Numbered from the stretch's first letter, positions 21,957-33,002 are shown. The stretch is DNA of 64,000 nt from Ipomoea triloba (GCF_003576645.1 NC_044924.1:1612047-1676046); one strand, 5' to 3'. Notes: generated by a model not told the origin, from the letters alone. Program-made: numbers and translations.

Positions 21957-22090
21957 AAAGAAGAAGAAAAGAATTGAGCTGCATGATCAATATGTTTCTA
22001 GCTAGCACGTGTTTGGCTGTGTTCTTTCTTGTGGTTGGTTTGAAGTTTGATGATAAACAAGTAGTACGTGCATTTTATAGTGTAAATTGA
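21957..22090 (-). pseudogene. RLP relic: 5' UTR and first nine codons only
   Basis: This segment repeats 21498-21618, the start of copy C: the same AGAAGAAGAAAAGAA, GAGCTGCATGA, GTGTTTGGCTGTGTTCTTTC and GTGCATTTTATAGTG. On the minus strand an ATG at 21984 opens MQLNSFLLL and then stops. The rest of the gene is absent. It is a ghost of a tandem RLP copy. Confidence 0.75.
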
Positions 22091-22310
22091 TGTAATTCAT
22101 TCAAGTGCATTTTATAGTGTAAATTGATGTAATTCATTCAAGTAGACTCAAGTTTACTCCAGGGATATGACCACTCAAGTAGTCAAGTACTCAAGTAGTT
22201 TACTCAGTATGTAGTTAAAATTCATAAAGTCTCACTCCATTAAATAAATTGAAGTCCAAGTTTGACTTAGCTCTGCTCAAATAGGCTTAGTAAATTAAGG
22301 TTTTTTTTTG
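22069..22310. repeat. Further RLP promoter duplication, shared with 25.4 kb
   Basis: Repeats of GTAAATTGATGTAATTCATTCAAGT (about 22082 and 22120) are followed by a block running to TAGGCTTAGTAAATTAA. That block recurs at 25440-25590 in the same orientation. It is another copy of the upstream region without a gene. Confidence 0.6.
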
Positions 22311-22589
22311 TTTTGTTTTGTTTTTTTTTTTTTTTCGATCCCCATCTTTTTGGCAAAAAAAAAGTATAATAAAAAATATTTTGCATACAATCAAATATCA
22401 TAACAAAATTTAATATTATATCTTAATTACGATCATTTTATAATTAAATTTTACACTGACAGAATGCGGGATATTAAGAGGAAAAAATAATACAATATAA
22501 TTATAATAAAGGGTAATAAGTAGGTAAAATCGTAAGAAAAAAAGAAGAAGAAAAAGAATTGCAAATTTTATAATGTAGAAGTAGGACTT

Positions 22590-22760
22590 ACTTTTGAAAC
22601 AATTAAAAGTGATAAAATATTGCATAAATAAAGATAGTCTTACTATATATATGTAAACTTGTGTACTCAATCTGTTTCATTTTATGTGATTGTTTCAATT
22701 AACGAGACTTGATTGAAATTATTTATAATTTGCCTTTTTATAATATTATGTTTGGTATTA
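22590..22760. repeat. Dispersed repeat, Stowaway-like left end
   Basis: Phrases ATGTAGAAGTAG, TTGCATRAATAAA and TACTCAATCTGTTTCATTTTATGTGATTG match 38455-38615. The last phrase resembles Stowaway terminal repeats (CTCCCTCYGTYCCATTTTA). The opposite end was not found here. Confidence 0.45.
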
Positions 22761-22866
22761 ATATATAAAATTTATATATTTAGAAACTTCATTAAATATA
22801 TTATTAATTATAAAAAATTAAAAAAAAAATTTGGAAACCAACAAAACCGAATATATTAACTTAGCT

Positions 22867-22966
22867 TCAAAAACAAGGGAGGAGAGAGCCTCCAAACAAA
22901 ATGGGTGATAGCCGCCCCTTCAATCCTTCATCCTTAGCTAAAGAATGGGCTACCCGGTTGGACCAA
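22867..22966 (-). pseudogene. LINE RNase H C-terminal fragment
   Basis: On the minus strand a short open stretch reads NWSNRVAHSLAKDEGLKG and ends PCF-stop. It resembles the C-terminal end of RNase H-like domains in plant non-LTR retrotransposons (the RVAHxLA pattern). Only about 33 codons remain, and no A tail is visible. Confidence 0.4.
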
Positions 22967-23378
22967 TTAATATTAAACAATATATGTCAAATGAGATAGA
23001 GTTAGTAATATGCTTGATTGATATATCTAGAATGAGTAAATTTTGTGTGAAACTGTGCCCATTAAAATGTAATCTTTTTCTATGGACTAATAAAAAGTAT
23101 TATATACTACATTTTAAATAAAAAATATTACAAATTTCAGAGTGTATTACACACTTTTCATTTAAGGTTATCGATTAGTTGAAACTAGCAGTTGACTTGT
23201 TTCAACCATTTTAAGACATCCACAAAAAATTATAGTCACTATTTCCAATCATTTCATTAAACAAGATAGAAAAACACTAATCACCATCAACTATGGGTAT
23301 TCGCGTCGTCAACCGTTTTTTTACCCAAATTATACTGTGCACCATGATCCACAATGCATTGTCCACCATGGTCATGAT

Positions 23379-23543
23379 TGATAGTGCAGTTGTGTTGAAA
23401 GGAAACTGCAGTTGCATGGAACAAAGGTCGTTCATCCGTTCAACACAACTGCAATATCAGTTCAACACAACTGTAGTTCCAGACGGATGAAACGACCTCG
23501 TTCTGCGCAACTGCAGTTCCCTTTCAACATAACTGCACTATCA
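23379..23543. repeat. Long imperfect hairpin (foldback element)
   Basis: Arms of about 61 bp at 23379-23439 and 23483-23543 are reverse complements with few mismatches. Shared blocks are TGATAGTGCAGTTGTG, AACTGCAGTTG, and GGTCGTTTCATCCGT or close variants. The 43-bp loop repeats the CAACACAACTG motif. Outer sequences with CCATGGTC on both sides may extend the inverted repeat. Likely a foldback MITE; transcribed, it would form a hairpin. Confidence 0.75.
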
Positions 23544-23683
23544 ATTTAACACAACTGCAGTATATGACCCATGGTCCACGGTATAACCACTGGTTTTTGT
23601 AGGTTTTCATTCATGGGTAGTACGAAGTAGTTTATATCTCCATTATTGAGAACGGTGCAGCTAGTACGTACGTACAATGAAAT

Positions 23684-23799
23684 AACTCCTGTCTGTGCAT
23701 GTGTAGTCGAGTGGGGCATGGCAACTCATTTCCATGCAATTACTCCTGTATGTGTGTAGTTGAGTGGGGCACGGCAACTCATTTCCATGCAATTACTCC
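23684..23799. repeat. 58-bp tandem duplication
   Basis: The unit at 23684-23741 (ACTCCTGTCTGTGCATGTG...) is repeated with a few substitutions at 23742-23799. No coding or regulatory meaning is evident. Confidence 0.8.
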
Positions 23800-23956
23800 T
23801 TGGGGTCCCTAGCTCCGAGGCGAGAGGTCGGATCGTTTGCACCCCAATTCCTCTTATCGTCCTAGTTTTATGGTTGCATCAAGAGACTCTACTATATGAA
23901 AATTATAGTAGCGATTTTTTATTCATTTATTTACAATTATGTCATCGACTCATTGT

Positions 23957-23982
23957 CTTTTTTTTTTTTTTTTTTTTTTAAN

Positions 23983-24010
<28 letters not shown>
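23957..24010. repeat. Poly-T run with an undetermined base
   Basis: A T run of about 50 bases is interrupted by AA and one N at 23982. The length and the N probably mark a sequencing or assembly uncertainty. Confidence 0.85.
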
Positions 24011-24014
<4 letters not shown>

Positions 24015-24424
24015 TACATTACTCTTGTTTAAAGAAGGGTAGCTTATTAAAGTCATATTTCTTTGCTCCATTTTGTACTAGTGTTAGTATGTGGACTTTC
24101 AAATTATACTCACAAGTTTTATTCTTATTGATTGTCATATCAAAAAATAAAATGAGAGAGTAAAATTCAAAAGTATATGTAATAGAACTCCTCTACTATA
24201 CACGAATAAATCCATACATGCATTCATTCAATGGTTCCTCACAATAGTTACATAATTCCTAGTTTAGCAGACACCACTGATTTTTGTTGGACAAAAAAAA
24301 TAAAAGTTATTCCATTTCAAGATTTTTTTCCTCTTTGTTTTCCCTTCTTCTCCTCTTCTCTTCCCTTTTCCTTCAATTCTTTCTTCTTCTTTTTTTCTCC
24401 TCCTCGTCATTGTCACTTTGTAAC

Positions 24425-24660
24425 ACTACAAAGTGCATCCAATTATATATAAAAATGCACGTATTCTGTAATGTTGTAAAGTGTATGCACCATATAGTGT
24501 TGCTAAGTGCGCTTTGAGGTTCATATGAAAAGTGCATTGTATAGTATTGGAAAGTGCATCATATAATATTGTTAATTGCACTTATAAATTTTATTTGAAA
24601 GCCCATTTAACAGCACCATCCACAAAGTGCAATTTGCAAAGTGTATTCTGTGCAGAATTG
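24425..24660. repeat. Degenerate repeats of an AAAGTGCAT motif
   Basis: The motif AAAGTGCAT or AAAGTGTAT followed by an AT-rich TATAGTRTTG stretch recurs about six times in irregular spacing. The origin is unknown. Confidence 0.5.
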
Positions 24661-25002
24661 TGAAGCTAAGATAGCAAATGAATGTAGTGAAGATAGCTTA
24701 GCCTACATGAGATTTGATCTCAGGCTCTCAATAAGATCACGAATATATAACACTATTAATTAGATTTAACACCACAAAATTGACGATTAACGTAAGAGCA
24801 AACAGATAATGAGCTAAAGTGTATTGTTTTTTAATGAAAGGGTTCATGCGAGGGTGTTTGTAAATGTGTTGGTTTTTGTCATTATTGACCAGTGAGAACA
24901 AAGACTTCCGGAGGCTAATTTTGTCCAACAAAGAAACCCATCAATTTTCTACGTCTATTTAATTCGTTAAACATATCAGAGACAACTTGCCTTTTCATAT
25001 AG

Positions 25003-25397
25003 GGTCACACACTCATACTTGAGACCGTCTCCTAGATCATGATCTGTGAGACGGGTCGATTTAATATAAAAATGTAATACTTATACTAAAAATGTAATAC
25101 TAATTAGGAATAAAATTTTTGTTACTTATTATTATGGAAAATGTAATATTTTTTAGGACAATGTAAAAATATTACATTTTTCCTTACAAGTAATGTTGAC
25201 AAGTGTTTGTTACTCAGAAAAAAATATAATACTTTGAAAAAAAAATGTAATACTTTTAAATTAAAATTAAATGTAAAAGTATTATATTTTTTCTTCAAAA
25301 TTATTACATTTTGTCATATAAGTAATAAACACTTTATTCGCTACTAGTATTACATTTTTCAGTACATAAGTATTATATTTAATCTTCATCCGATCCA
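25003..25397. mobile_element. Partial MITE related to the 56.1-kb element
   Basis: It starts GGTCACAC, then GAGACCGTCTC and GAGACGGGTCGATTT, and continues with alternating AATGTAATACT and AGTATTACATT blocks, like the element at 56086-56550. The right terminal repeat is truncated (ends ATCCGATCCA). TCATATAG stands on both sides and may be a remnant target duplication or chance. Confidence 0.6.
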
Positions 25398-25760
25398 TCA
25401 TATAGTGTAGTTTTCTACTTGATTTCAAAGAAAGGGAAAAAGAGTACTCCAGGGATATGATGTAATTCACTCAAGTAGACTCAAGTTTCCTCAGTATGTT
25501 GTTAAAACCCAAAGTTTCACTCTATCTATTAAATAAATTGAAGTTCAAGTTTGACTTAGCTCTGCTCAAATAGGCTTAGTAAATTAATGTTTTTTTTCCT
25601 ATCTTTTTAAAGTTCTTTTTTACCTACAATCAAATATCATAACAAAATTTAATATTACATCTTAATTATGGTCATTTTATAATTAAAGTTTACACAGATT
25701 GAATGTGGAATATTAATGGGAAAAAAATATAGTAGTAATAATAAAGGGTAAGTAGGTAAA
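25395..25760. repeat. Second copy of the RLP upstream region
   Basis: Colinear with 21613-22560: TATAGTGTAGTTTTCTAC, AAAGAAAGGGAAAAAGAG, GATATGATGTAATTCACTCAAG, TTGACTTAGCTCTGCTC and GGGTAAGTAGGTAAAATCGTAAG. No RLP coding sequence is attached. Confidence 0.7.
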
Positions 25761-26120
25761 ATCGTAAGAAAATACTAAAACAAATAATAATATGAATCGT
25801 TCATTTAAATAAACAATTTAAAACAATTACATACACCAACATTTTTTTTTTCATGTTAGAGGCTTAACGTTATTGAATCTTATTTTATATATATATATAT
25901 ATAGTAGATAAAAATGAAAAAGTTGGGTTGATTTCATGAATGTCATGCTCAAACTAAATGTTAAGATGTTTGAATTTCACTACTGGATTTGTTATTCAAA
26001 TTATTTGAGTTTTTGCTAAACTCCATATATAATAATCGGATCAAATTTAAAGATCTATTGATTCTAAGCCAAATAACTTATTTGTAGTTTAGCTTGCTTA
26101 ACGCCTAAACTATATAACTC

Positions 26121-26310
26121 ATTTTTTTTTCTTTTTAATTTGTTGACTTCCGATAGCTAAGTGTTTAGAAGTCAAGCTAGGCCGCTAGGGAATTTATTAT
26201 TTGTCACTTTCTCCTCATTTATTTTTTTTTCTTTTTAATTTGTTGACTTCCGATACCTAAGTGTTTAGAAGTCAAGCCAGGCCGCAAGGGAATTTATTAT
26301 TTGTCTCTTT
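26121..26310. repeat. 100-bp tandem duplication
   Basis: The unit at 26121-26220 (ATTTTTTTTTCTTTTTAATT, TTGTTGACTTCCGATA, AAGTGTTTAGAAGTCAAG, GGGAATTTATTATTTGTC) is repeated from 26221 with four to six differences. Confidence 0.85.
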
Positions 26311-27820
26311 AGAAAGCGATAACATCTAGAGGGATGTAAAGAATCTTGATTGAGTGGATCACATTAAATTGAGGATCAAATACGCAAAAGACATTCTTTG
26401 ACTTAGAAGTCAAGTTGACAAATTGTTTATGAAGTGATTCATTTTAAATTTTTTGAAGATTTTTTAAAATTTCTGAATTTTGTGTTTCAGATTTTTGGTT
26501 TAGAAGGAGACAAGACAACAATATTGTATGAATACCTAGAGATTAAATATCTATTATTGGTTAAATACTAAGACGGAAATTTATTGCTAAATTGAATATT
26601 TACAAATTTTTTTGATTAATAAATTTAATTCTCTTGCAATGTCCCCCAACCCTACGTTTTTCCTTCTTGTATTCAGCGTTTGAGTTATGAAATTTAATAA
26701 GATTTAATTTTCTTTAAAAAGAACACACACAAACTTTAGTAATTAAGGGGTTGGGCAGCAATAAGAGAAAGGCATAATTCACTATTTTATATGTTGGAAT
26801 TAATTATTTGCGGTAATAATGAAAAAGCTAATAATAATGAAAAAAAATAGTACTAGATGAGGACTGGGGAGTCCTACTACAATCTCCTTTTAAATGTATA
26901 TATTCTTAACATTAAAAAAAAAACTATTTTAAAAAACTTAATTAAATTTTTGGTCAGAAATTTATAACTGTCAGTTCACTTTTAAATTTTTTTTTTCTAA
27001 AATTTCATCATTTGGTCATAATATTATTGCGGCACGACCATTTTTAATCTTACATGTTGAAAAAAATGCTTGGTATATATTCTGTAATATTTTTGAGATG
27101 CAATACAAAATACAAAAGAAAATAAGGGAATAATAAGAAACTGGATCATTTGACATCTTCAGATGTATACTCACTTTCCTTTTAAGTCTTTGATCTTCCT
27201 TTACAAGCAACATGGATATCCGACTAAGACCTATGAGATACAAGAAGATATACAGAAATATCGTGTTGCTCTGCCAAGAATTTCCCTGTTAAGGTGTGTA
27301 ACTGAGAATTCTATCTAAAGATATATACTCAAGTGTTTATAGTAGATAACACAAAAAAATATGACAGTGATGAAATTAACCTTTCATCCCTCATATTTTT
27401 ATTAGGGTAAAACCTTTCATCTCAACCTCTCTCAGAGCAATTATTGTCTGACTATTCTCAAATCTTTTCATAGATTAATTTTTGATTGTATATATGTTCT
27501 CATTTCTGAGACTATGTGACTTTCTGAGATTCTGTGACCCTCCAGAATGGATGTGTATGTATATATATGTATATATGTGCATCATGCATATCCCTGGAGT
27601 AGATGTGGGGAAAAGTTTTAGCTCCTTTTTCCTTTCTTTGAAATTAAAAGGAATTTAGTATCTGTGAGATGGTCTCACAATGTAAGCCATAAAAACATAA
27701 TTTAAGAAAAATAATGTTGAGTGGATCAAAATTGATGACCAAATTCCAAAAGGTTGTGCAGTGGAAACTAACACTCAATTCCTCCTTTTTGACATACAAG
27801 TCAAGTTTCGAAATTGCTTA
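26311..27820. other. AT-rich intergenic sequence with RLP-flank debris
   Basis: 26330-26530 and 27710-27815 resemble the upstream region of RLP copy A (GAGTGGATC..., ACAAGTCAAG, TTTTGGTTTAGAA). 27600-27650 holds an inverted copy of the AAAGAAAGGGAAAAAGAGCTAAAAC block found upstream of copy C. No gene is supported. Confidence 0.5.
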
Positions 27821-27828
27821 ATTATGAA

Positions 27829-28729
27829 TAGAGCCGTCAAAACGGGCTTAGCCCGCCGGGCTAGCCCGTCCCGTCCCGCCAAAAGGGCGGGGCGGGCTCT
27901 AATTTTTTGAGCCCGTTTTAAGGCGGGCTTTTTAGCCCGCTCCCGCCTAACCCGCGGGCTTGGCGGGGCGAGCTTGGCGGGCCGGCGGGGGCCCGCCAAA
28001 TGTATAATAAAAAATTATTAAAATAAATAAATACTACAATAGCAAATCTATAACATTTAATATGTCTTTTCATCTTGATTATATTACTAACATTAGTGTG
28101 TGTGTAATATATATATACACCATTTTATATAATTAATGTAATAGTAATTGAATTTTGGTTTACAGTGTAAACTGTAAATCAAAATTCAATATATAATTAC
28201 ATTGAATTTTATAAACTAATTATATAATTATATAATTATATTAGTTTTCAATCTATAAATTAATACACTAATTATAATATACGGAGTATAAACTGTAAAC
28301 TAACACTATATAATTATAATATATAGCTAACTGTACTGTAAACTAATACAATAATTAATATATATATATGTATAATCAAGTTCAAAACATTAGTAAATTA
28401 TATAAATGATTTGTTATTAACTTATGGATTAACACTTATTTATTAGTCATTATTGTGTTTAAAAAATTACAAATACATTACTATATGTTTAAATTATCCA
28501 AATTATTTTAGTATACACTTACTACATTTTTATATTAATTTTTATTTAAATTTAAAACTTTTAAAATTTGGCGGGCCCCCGCCAAGGCCCGCGGGCTTAA
28601 GGCGGGGCGGGGCGGGTTGCCTCTACTTAGGCCCGCTTTTTGGCGGGCTTTTTAGCCCGCCCCGCCACAAAGGCGGGCTTTGACGGGCTTTGGCGGGGCG
28701 GGGCCCGCCAGCCCGCATTGACAGCTCTA
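27829..28729. mobile_element. hAT-type non-autonomous transposon, 901 bp
   Basis: Termini TAGAGCCGTCAAAACGGG and, on the opposite strand, TAGAGCTGTCAATGCGGG form inverted repeats. An exact 8-bp duplication, ATTATGAA, flanks the element at 27821-27828 and 28730-28737, the hAT signature. Each arm is a very GC-rich array of GCCCGC/GCGGGC words, and the middle (28000-28560) is AT-rich with many ATATAATTAT stretches. No transposase is present. A truncated relative lies at 40824-40862. Open frames across the GC-rich arms are compositional artefacts. Confidence 0.9.
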
Positions 28730-28839
28730 ATTATGAAATGATCAGCTTATCTGAACATATGACACAGGATCAAAATCATGAAAAAATATAACGAAAGTCC
28801 AAAATACTTAATAAACCTAGTCAACTTGCACACGACAGA

Positions 28840-28842
<3 letters not shown>

Positions 28843-28914
<72 letters not shown>
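28843..28914. repeat. (TA)n microsatellite
   Basis: About 70 bp of uninterrupted TA dinucleotides, upstream of an AT-rich spacer. Confidence 0.95.
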
Positions 28915-28919
<5 letters not shown>

Positions 28920-29533
28920 AAATATTACATTTTAATTTTTTAAAAATTTGTATAAGAGATTTTGTTGGAAGTCTTTAATTTTGAGAATTTCATAAGGAAC
29001 ATTTGGCAGCAGCGGATCAGAAACAACAACCACCATCAACGGCTACACCATTGGTCTCACTAATTTGGCATCATTATCCATCTAATATTACATCAAATCT
29101 CCTAGTTGATCTCCATCAGCCCTCCTTTCACTTCATCTACCTTATTCTACAAACACTAACGTACCTTAAACCATCGAGATATTCTGTATATATACGCTAG
29201 CTAGAGCCACAATATGATTATATTTTTTATAAGATATTTATACAACACTATAATCTAATGAACAATAAGATATAAAGTGCTATATATTCTAACTAAGACA
29301 TAATCAACTATTTCCAACATGTGTATATTTATACATCATACCAAAACACAAAAAAGAAATTTTATTCATTAAAACAATATATAGGTGAAACTAAAATAAT
29401 TAAGCACTCATACAATACTAGTTTCAAAATGAAAACTCAAAGCACTCTGCACTAGCTAGCGCATTAATTAAACACAAATGAAATACTCCATGAAAATGAA
29501 AACCAAAGCTCATCCCTGCAGCCCTTTCCATTC
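28915..29533. other. Spacer and 3' flank of RLP D
   Basis: 29300-29533 matches the 3' flanks of copies B and C. It includes TTTCCAACATGTG and, at 29328-29340, the uninterrupted TTATACATCATA that corresponds to the copia target site beside copy B. Confidence 0.6.
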
Positions 29534-31597
29534 TTATCTCCCGGCCAGCACAAACCTTACAAACCATCTTGGTCTTCCATATAAAAATGCAACATATCCC
29601 ACAAAAATACCAAATGGCATGCAACTGCAGTATCCTATAACAACACTTCGCCACCCAAATCCGCCCCCAAAATTTCCTGAATCCTCCTCTCCATCTGGTG
29701 CTGGTGTTTGGGGCGGTGACCGATTATTGTTGCCTTGACATTGTATCGTCAGTGGAAATCCACATAGAGCCGTGTTTCCCAAATAGGAGTCATTGTTGAA
29801 AGTGTTAAATTGCGGGCCATGTGGAATAGGACCAACGAGATGATTATAGGAGAGGTTTAGTACAGATAGAAATGTCAATGTTGCAAGCTGTTCAGGAATT
29901 TTACCCTCTAGTTGGTTTGATGACAGATCAAGTGACTCAAGAATAGATAAATTCCCTAACCATGATGGAATATTGCCGATCAATTGGTTATGGGATAAAT
30001 TCAAAAACCTGATGTAGCGTAGCTTTCCTATAGATTCTGGAATCTCCCCATGAAAGTGGTTATTGGAGAAATCAAGAAATGTAAACAAATTATAGCTCTG
30101 CACTGGACGCTCCGTCCTTTTCAACACAAGGTCTATATAATCATCTTGGGAGAGATATATGTCATCTCCAGTAGCACTTTCATTCTGCATCCCTTCAAAA
30201 TTCTCCAGGTAATACCCTGGCAAAGCACCTGTGAAATCGTTGTGGGAGATATCAAATATACGCATCTTTGGGAATGGATGTTTAGTGTTGGAAGTGCCTA
30301 CTGTGCCATAAAATCGATTAGATCTCAAGATAAGTACATCCAAATGAGATAGAACATCTAACCAGTGCGGGAAAGAACCAACCAACTTGTTGTTTGCAAC
30401 ATTTAGAACCTTAAGGATGCTACAATTTAGTAGACCTCGAGGCAATGGCCCTCCCAGGTGATTTCCCTTCAAATTGATAAACTGTAACCTGTTTTTCTCT
30501 GCAAATTCTCCTGGAATAGTTCCCTCAAATTGGTTTCTTGATAGATCCACAAACCAAAGTTTTTTGCTGAAGTTCCATAAACATTGAGGTAGTGGACCTC
30601 GCAAATTGTTCCTAGACAGATCCATAATTCGTAGGGAGTTGAAATTGCATAAAAATGACTCTAGGGTGGTACTGAGATTGTTGTGAGCAAGTAACAAGTA
30701 AAACAGATTTGTCAGATTTCCAAATGGAGAAGGTATAGGCCCAGAAAGATGATTGCTTGCTAGATTAAGTTCCTCCAAGTTGTTGAGGTTTCCAATTTGT
30801 GGTGGAATGGCACCTGAGAAGTTATTCTGACCAAGAGTAAGCTCAATTAAATTTGTCAATCGACTAACTTCTTGAGGTATAATGCCATAGAAATGGTTGT
30901 CATATAGGTTGATTATCTTAAGCATTGAAAGGCTGGTTAAATTGGTTGGAAAAGGGCCTTGAAAAAGATTTGATTCACAAGAGAAAGACTGAAGCTTGCT
31001 TAGATTTGAGAATATTGATTCTGGAAATTGGCCACCGAAATGATTCGTAGATATATTGATGGATTCAAGGTTGTGAAGGTGACTGATTTGATTGGGAATA
31101 GTACCATTGAGATTGTTATAAGAAAGGTCTAAATATTGGAGTCTTGTTAATTTTGTAATCCCTAGTGGTATACTAGATTCAAAATGGTTTAGACTAAGGT
31201 CCAAGAATGTGAGTTTGGTGAGATTAGCAATAGCGGATGGAATCGATCCGATGAAACTATTATCAAAGAGGACTAAATGGGTGAGATTCAGAAATGAAAC
31301 GAAACCAAAGTTGTAAAGTGTACCTCTGAGGCTAAAATTATAACCACCCAAATCGATCATAGAAACATACGTATTAGTTGCAGTATCACAAGTGATCCCT
31401 GTCCAGTTACAAATGTTTTTGAGGTTGGAAAGGGACCATGAATCAAGAACACCATCAGTATTGGATAAACTTTCCTTCCACTGAAGGAGGGCTCTTCCCT
31501 CTGCACTTTCTAACGCTTGCATATGTTGTAATGAAAGGGAAAAAATAACAAGAAGAAGAAGAAAAGAAGGCACTTGAGAAGAAGTGAGCATGATCAT
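29534..31597 (-). CDS. LRR receptor-like protein copy D (Cf/Hcr9 type)
   Basis: Single-exon, intact, 687 aa. The ATG at 31597 directly precedes a signal peptide (PSFLLLLVIFSLSLQHMQA). N-cap LLQWKESLSNTDG and CNWTGITCD, about 19 LRRs, a non-LRR island (YYLENFEGMQNES), last LRRs (LDLSSNQLEGKIP), C-cap TALCGFPLTIQC, acidic spacer DGEEDSGNFGG, and a membrane helix at about 651-673 follow. The 14-residue tail GRPRWFVRFVLAGR is shorter than in B and C because the frame ends earlier. It is very similar to copy C throughout. Extracellular perception at the plasma membrane is the expected role; the ligand is unknown. The TATA motif that precedes copies A and C is degenerate here (TACAAGATGCAT near 31698), so expression may differ. 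Confidence 0.9.
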   Translation of the reverse strand: MIMLTSSQVPSFLLLLVIFSLSLQHMQALESAEGRALLQWKESLSNTDGVLDSWSLSNLKNICNWTGITCDTATNTYVSMIDLGGYNFSLRGTLYNFGFVSFLNLTHLVLFDNSFIGSIPSAIANLTKLTFLDLSLNHFESSIPLGITKLTRLQYLDLSYNNLNGTIPNQISHLHNLESINISTNHFGGQFPESIFSNLSKLQSFSCESNLFQGPFPTNLTSLSMLKIINLYDNHFYGIIPQEVSRLTNLIELTLGQNNFSGAIPPQIGNLNNLEELNLASNHLSGPIPSPFGNLTNLFYLLLAHNNLSTTLESFLCNFNSLRIMDLSRNNLRGPLPQCLWNFSKKLWFVDLSRNQFEGTIPGEFAEKNRLQFINLKGNHLGGPLPRGLLNCSILKVLNVANNKLVGSFPHWLDVLSHLDVLILRSNRFYGTVGTSNTKHPFPKMRIFDISHNDFTGALPGYYLENFEGMQNESATGDDIYLSQDDYIDLVLKRTERPVQSYNLFTFLDFSNNHFHGEIPESIGKLRYIRFLNLSHNQLIGNIPSWLGNLSILESLDLSSNQLEGKIPEQLATLTFLSVLNLSYNHLVGPIPHGPQFNTFNNDSYLGNTALCGFPLTIQCQGNNNRSPPQTPAPDGEEDSGNFGGGFGWRSVVIGYCSCMPFGIFVGYVAFLYGRPRWFVRFVLAGR

Positions 31598-32278
31598 CTT
31601 TCTAGCTATACTAGCTTAGCTTGTACGTGTTTATTAGGTGTTTGTGTTCTTTGTTGTGGAGTGATTTCAAGATTGATATAGTAGCTAGTAATGCATCTTG
31701 TACGGTGAACTCTTGATTTAAAAGAAGAGAAAAAGTGGTAAAATTATTTGATAGGTCCACACGTCTAGTGAGATCAATTCTTCTTTTTTGACTTGCCGCT
31801 AGCATTCGCTTCTACGAGGTTCAAATGTAGAACGTTGAGGTCATTAATTAATGTAAAAGTATAATCTAAAAAGAATCTTGGTTGGTTGAGTAGATCAAAT
31901 TAAATTGATGAAGAAATAGAAAAAAAGTGATAGTAGTGCAAATTAAAGTTAAGTCTCCACTTCACCCCTTTGACGGGTACAACGCATTAGCTCATTTAAT
32001 TTCCTCATTTTAGACCAATTACAAGACAAGTTGGGAAAGTGGTTTAGAAAGCTAAGGAGACAAAAGCTACGGTGTATGCATTCCAATAATGCACCCAAAA
32101 GGAAAGGGTCCATATTACTACGTGTGTGTATGTACATACATACCTACCTACCTACTCGATCATTCAGATTTTAATTTATTCATAAAAGTAAGCTGGTTTT
32201 AATCACTTCTCACAAATTGAAAGGACAATATCTTCAACATAATTGTAGATAATTAAGATCAACCTCAACTACTTCCAT

Positions 32279-32356
32279 ATAATTGCGTTCAACATGCCTC
32301 TAGGTTTCACTTTCTAGATTATAATTGCGTTCAACATGCCTCTAGGTTTCACTTTC
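32279..32356. repeat. 36-bp near-tandem duplication
   Basis: The unit starting ATAATTGCGTTCAACATGCC occurs at 32279-32314 and 32321-32356 with a 6-bp gap. Confidence 0.85.
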
Positions 32357-32533
32357 CAATTTGATCCACAACTTCATAACCCTCATAAAGGGGATATGAT
32401 GATCCATGTTATTATTATTCTTTTTCCTCAAAAGGTTGAATCCCCGATTGCAAAGGTTTTCACGCCCTTGTCGACAAAGCATCTGGGGAGGATTTAAATA
32501 ATGATAATTCAGTTGAATACAGAGACTAGACAT

Positions 32534-32609
32534 TTGCTTACTGCGCACAGAAAACCCTTCACTTTGAGAGATTGCTTACTGCGCACAAAAAACCCCTCAC
32601 TTTGAGAGA
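32534..32609. repeat. 38-bp tandem duplication
   Basis: The unit starting TTGCTTACTGCGCACA occurs at 32534-32571 and 32572-32609 with two differences. Confidence 0.85.
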
Positions 32610-33002
32610 TTGTTCCCACACTCTTGCTGATAAGACTCGATGCCTGATCTTTCTTTCCAAACCACTCAACCTTGTGAGTTATATTCTTAAAATTATATGA
32701 TTTTTGACAAGATCATGACAACAACAAAAAGATTAACAGATACTTAAAACAAACAAAATATTATAAGAAATAACAAACAATAATCATTGAGAACACAAGT
32801 TCCAGATAAGATCGATCTAAAGACAACTAACTCTATACTATACTCATTGACATGCAACGTAACATCATGAAAACATAGTACAACTAACATCAAACTTACT
32901 TGAGAAAATATGTTATGAATAGATACTACAATATAACAGGACAGTACTACTCAGAAAACAAACATTAAACCTAGTTAGCTTCTAATCATCTCGTACTAGT
33001 GT

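Larger units (their letters stand above)
31598..33002. other. Spacer between RLP D and the F-box gene
   Basis: 31598-31930 is the RLP D upstream region, with phrases shared with copies A and C. 32160-33002 includes the two short tandem duplications listed separately and the probable 3' UTR of the F-box gene (AT-rich, about 32700-33002). No further gene is supported. Confidence 0.45.

Noticed and set aside
23690..25330. CRISPR-like or satellite array from the repeated motifs
   Set aside because: Repeats are few, degenerate and irregularly spaced, and the DNA is plant nuclear.
25003..25405. Complete second copy of the Mutator-like MITE
   Set aside because: The right terminal repeat is missing, so TCATATAG on both sides cannot be accepted as a proven target duplication.
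27775..28683. Arg/Ala/Gly-rich open frames over the hAT arms
   Set aside because: Products of the GCCCGC repeats, not proteins.
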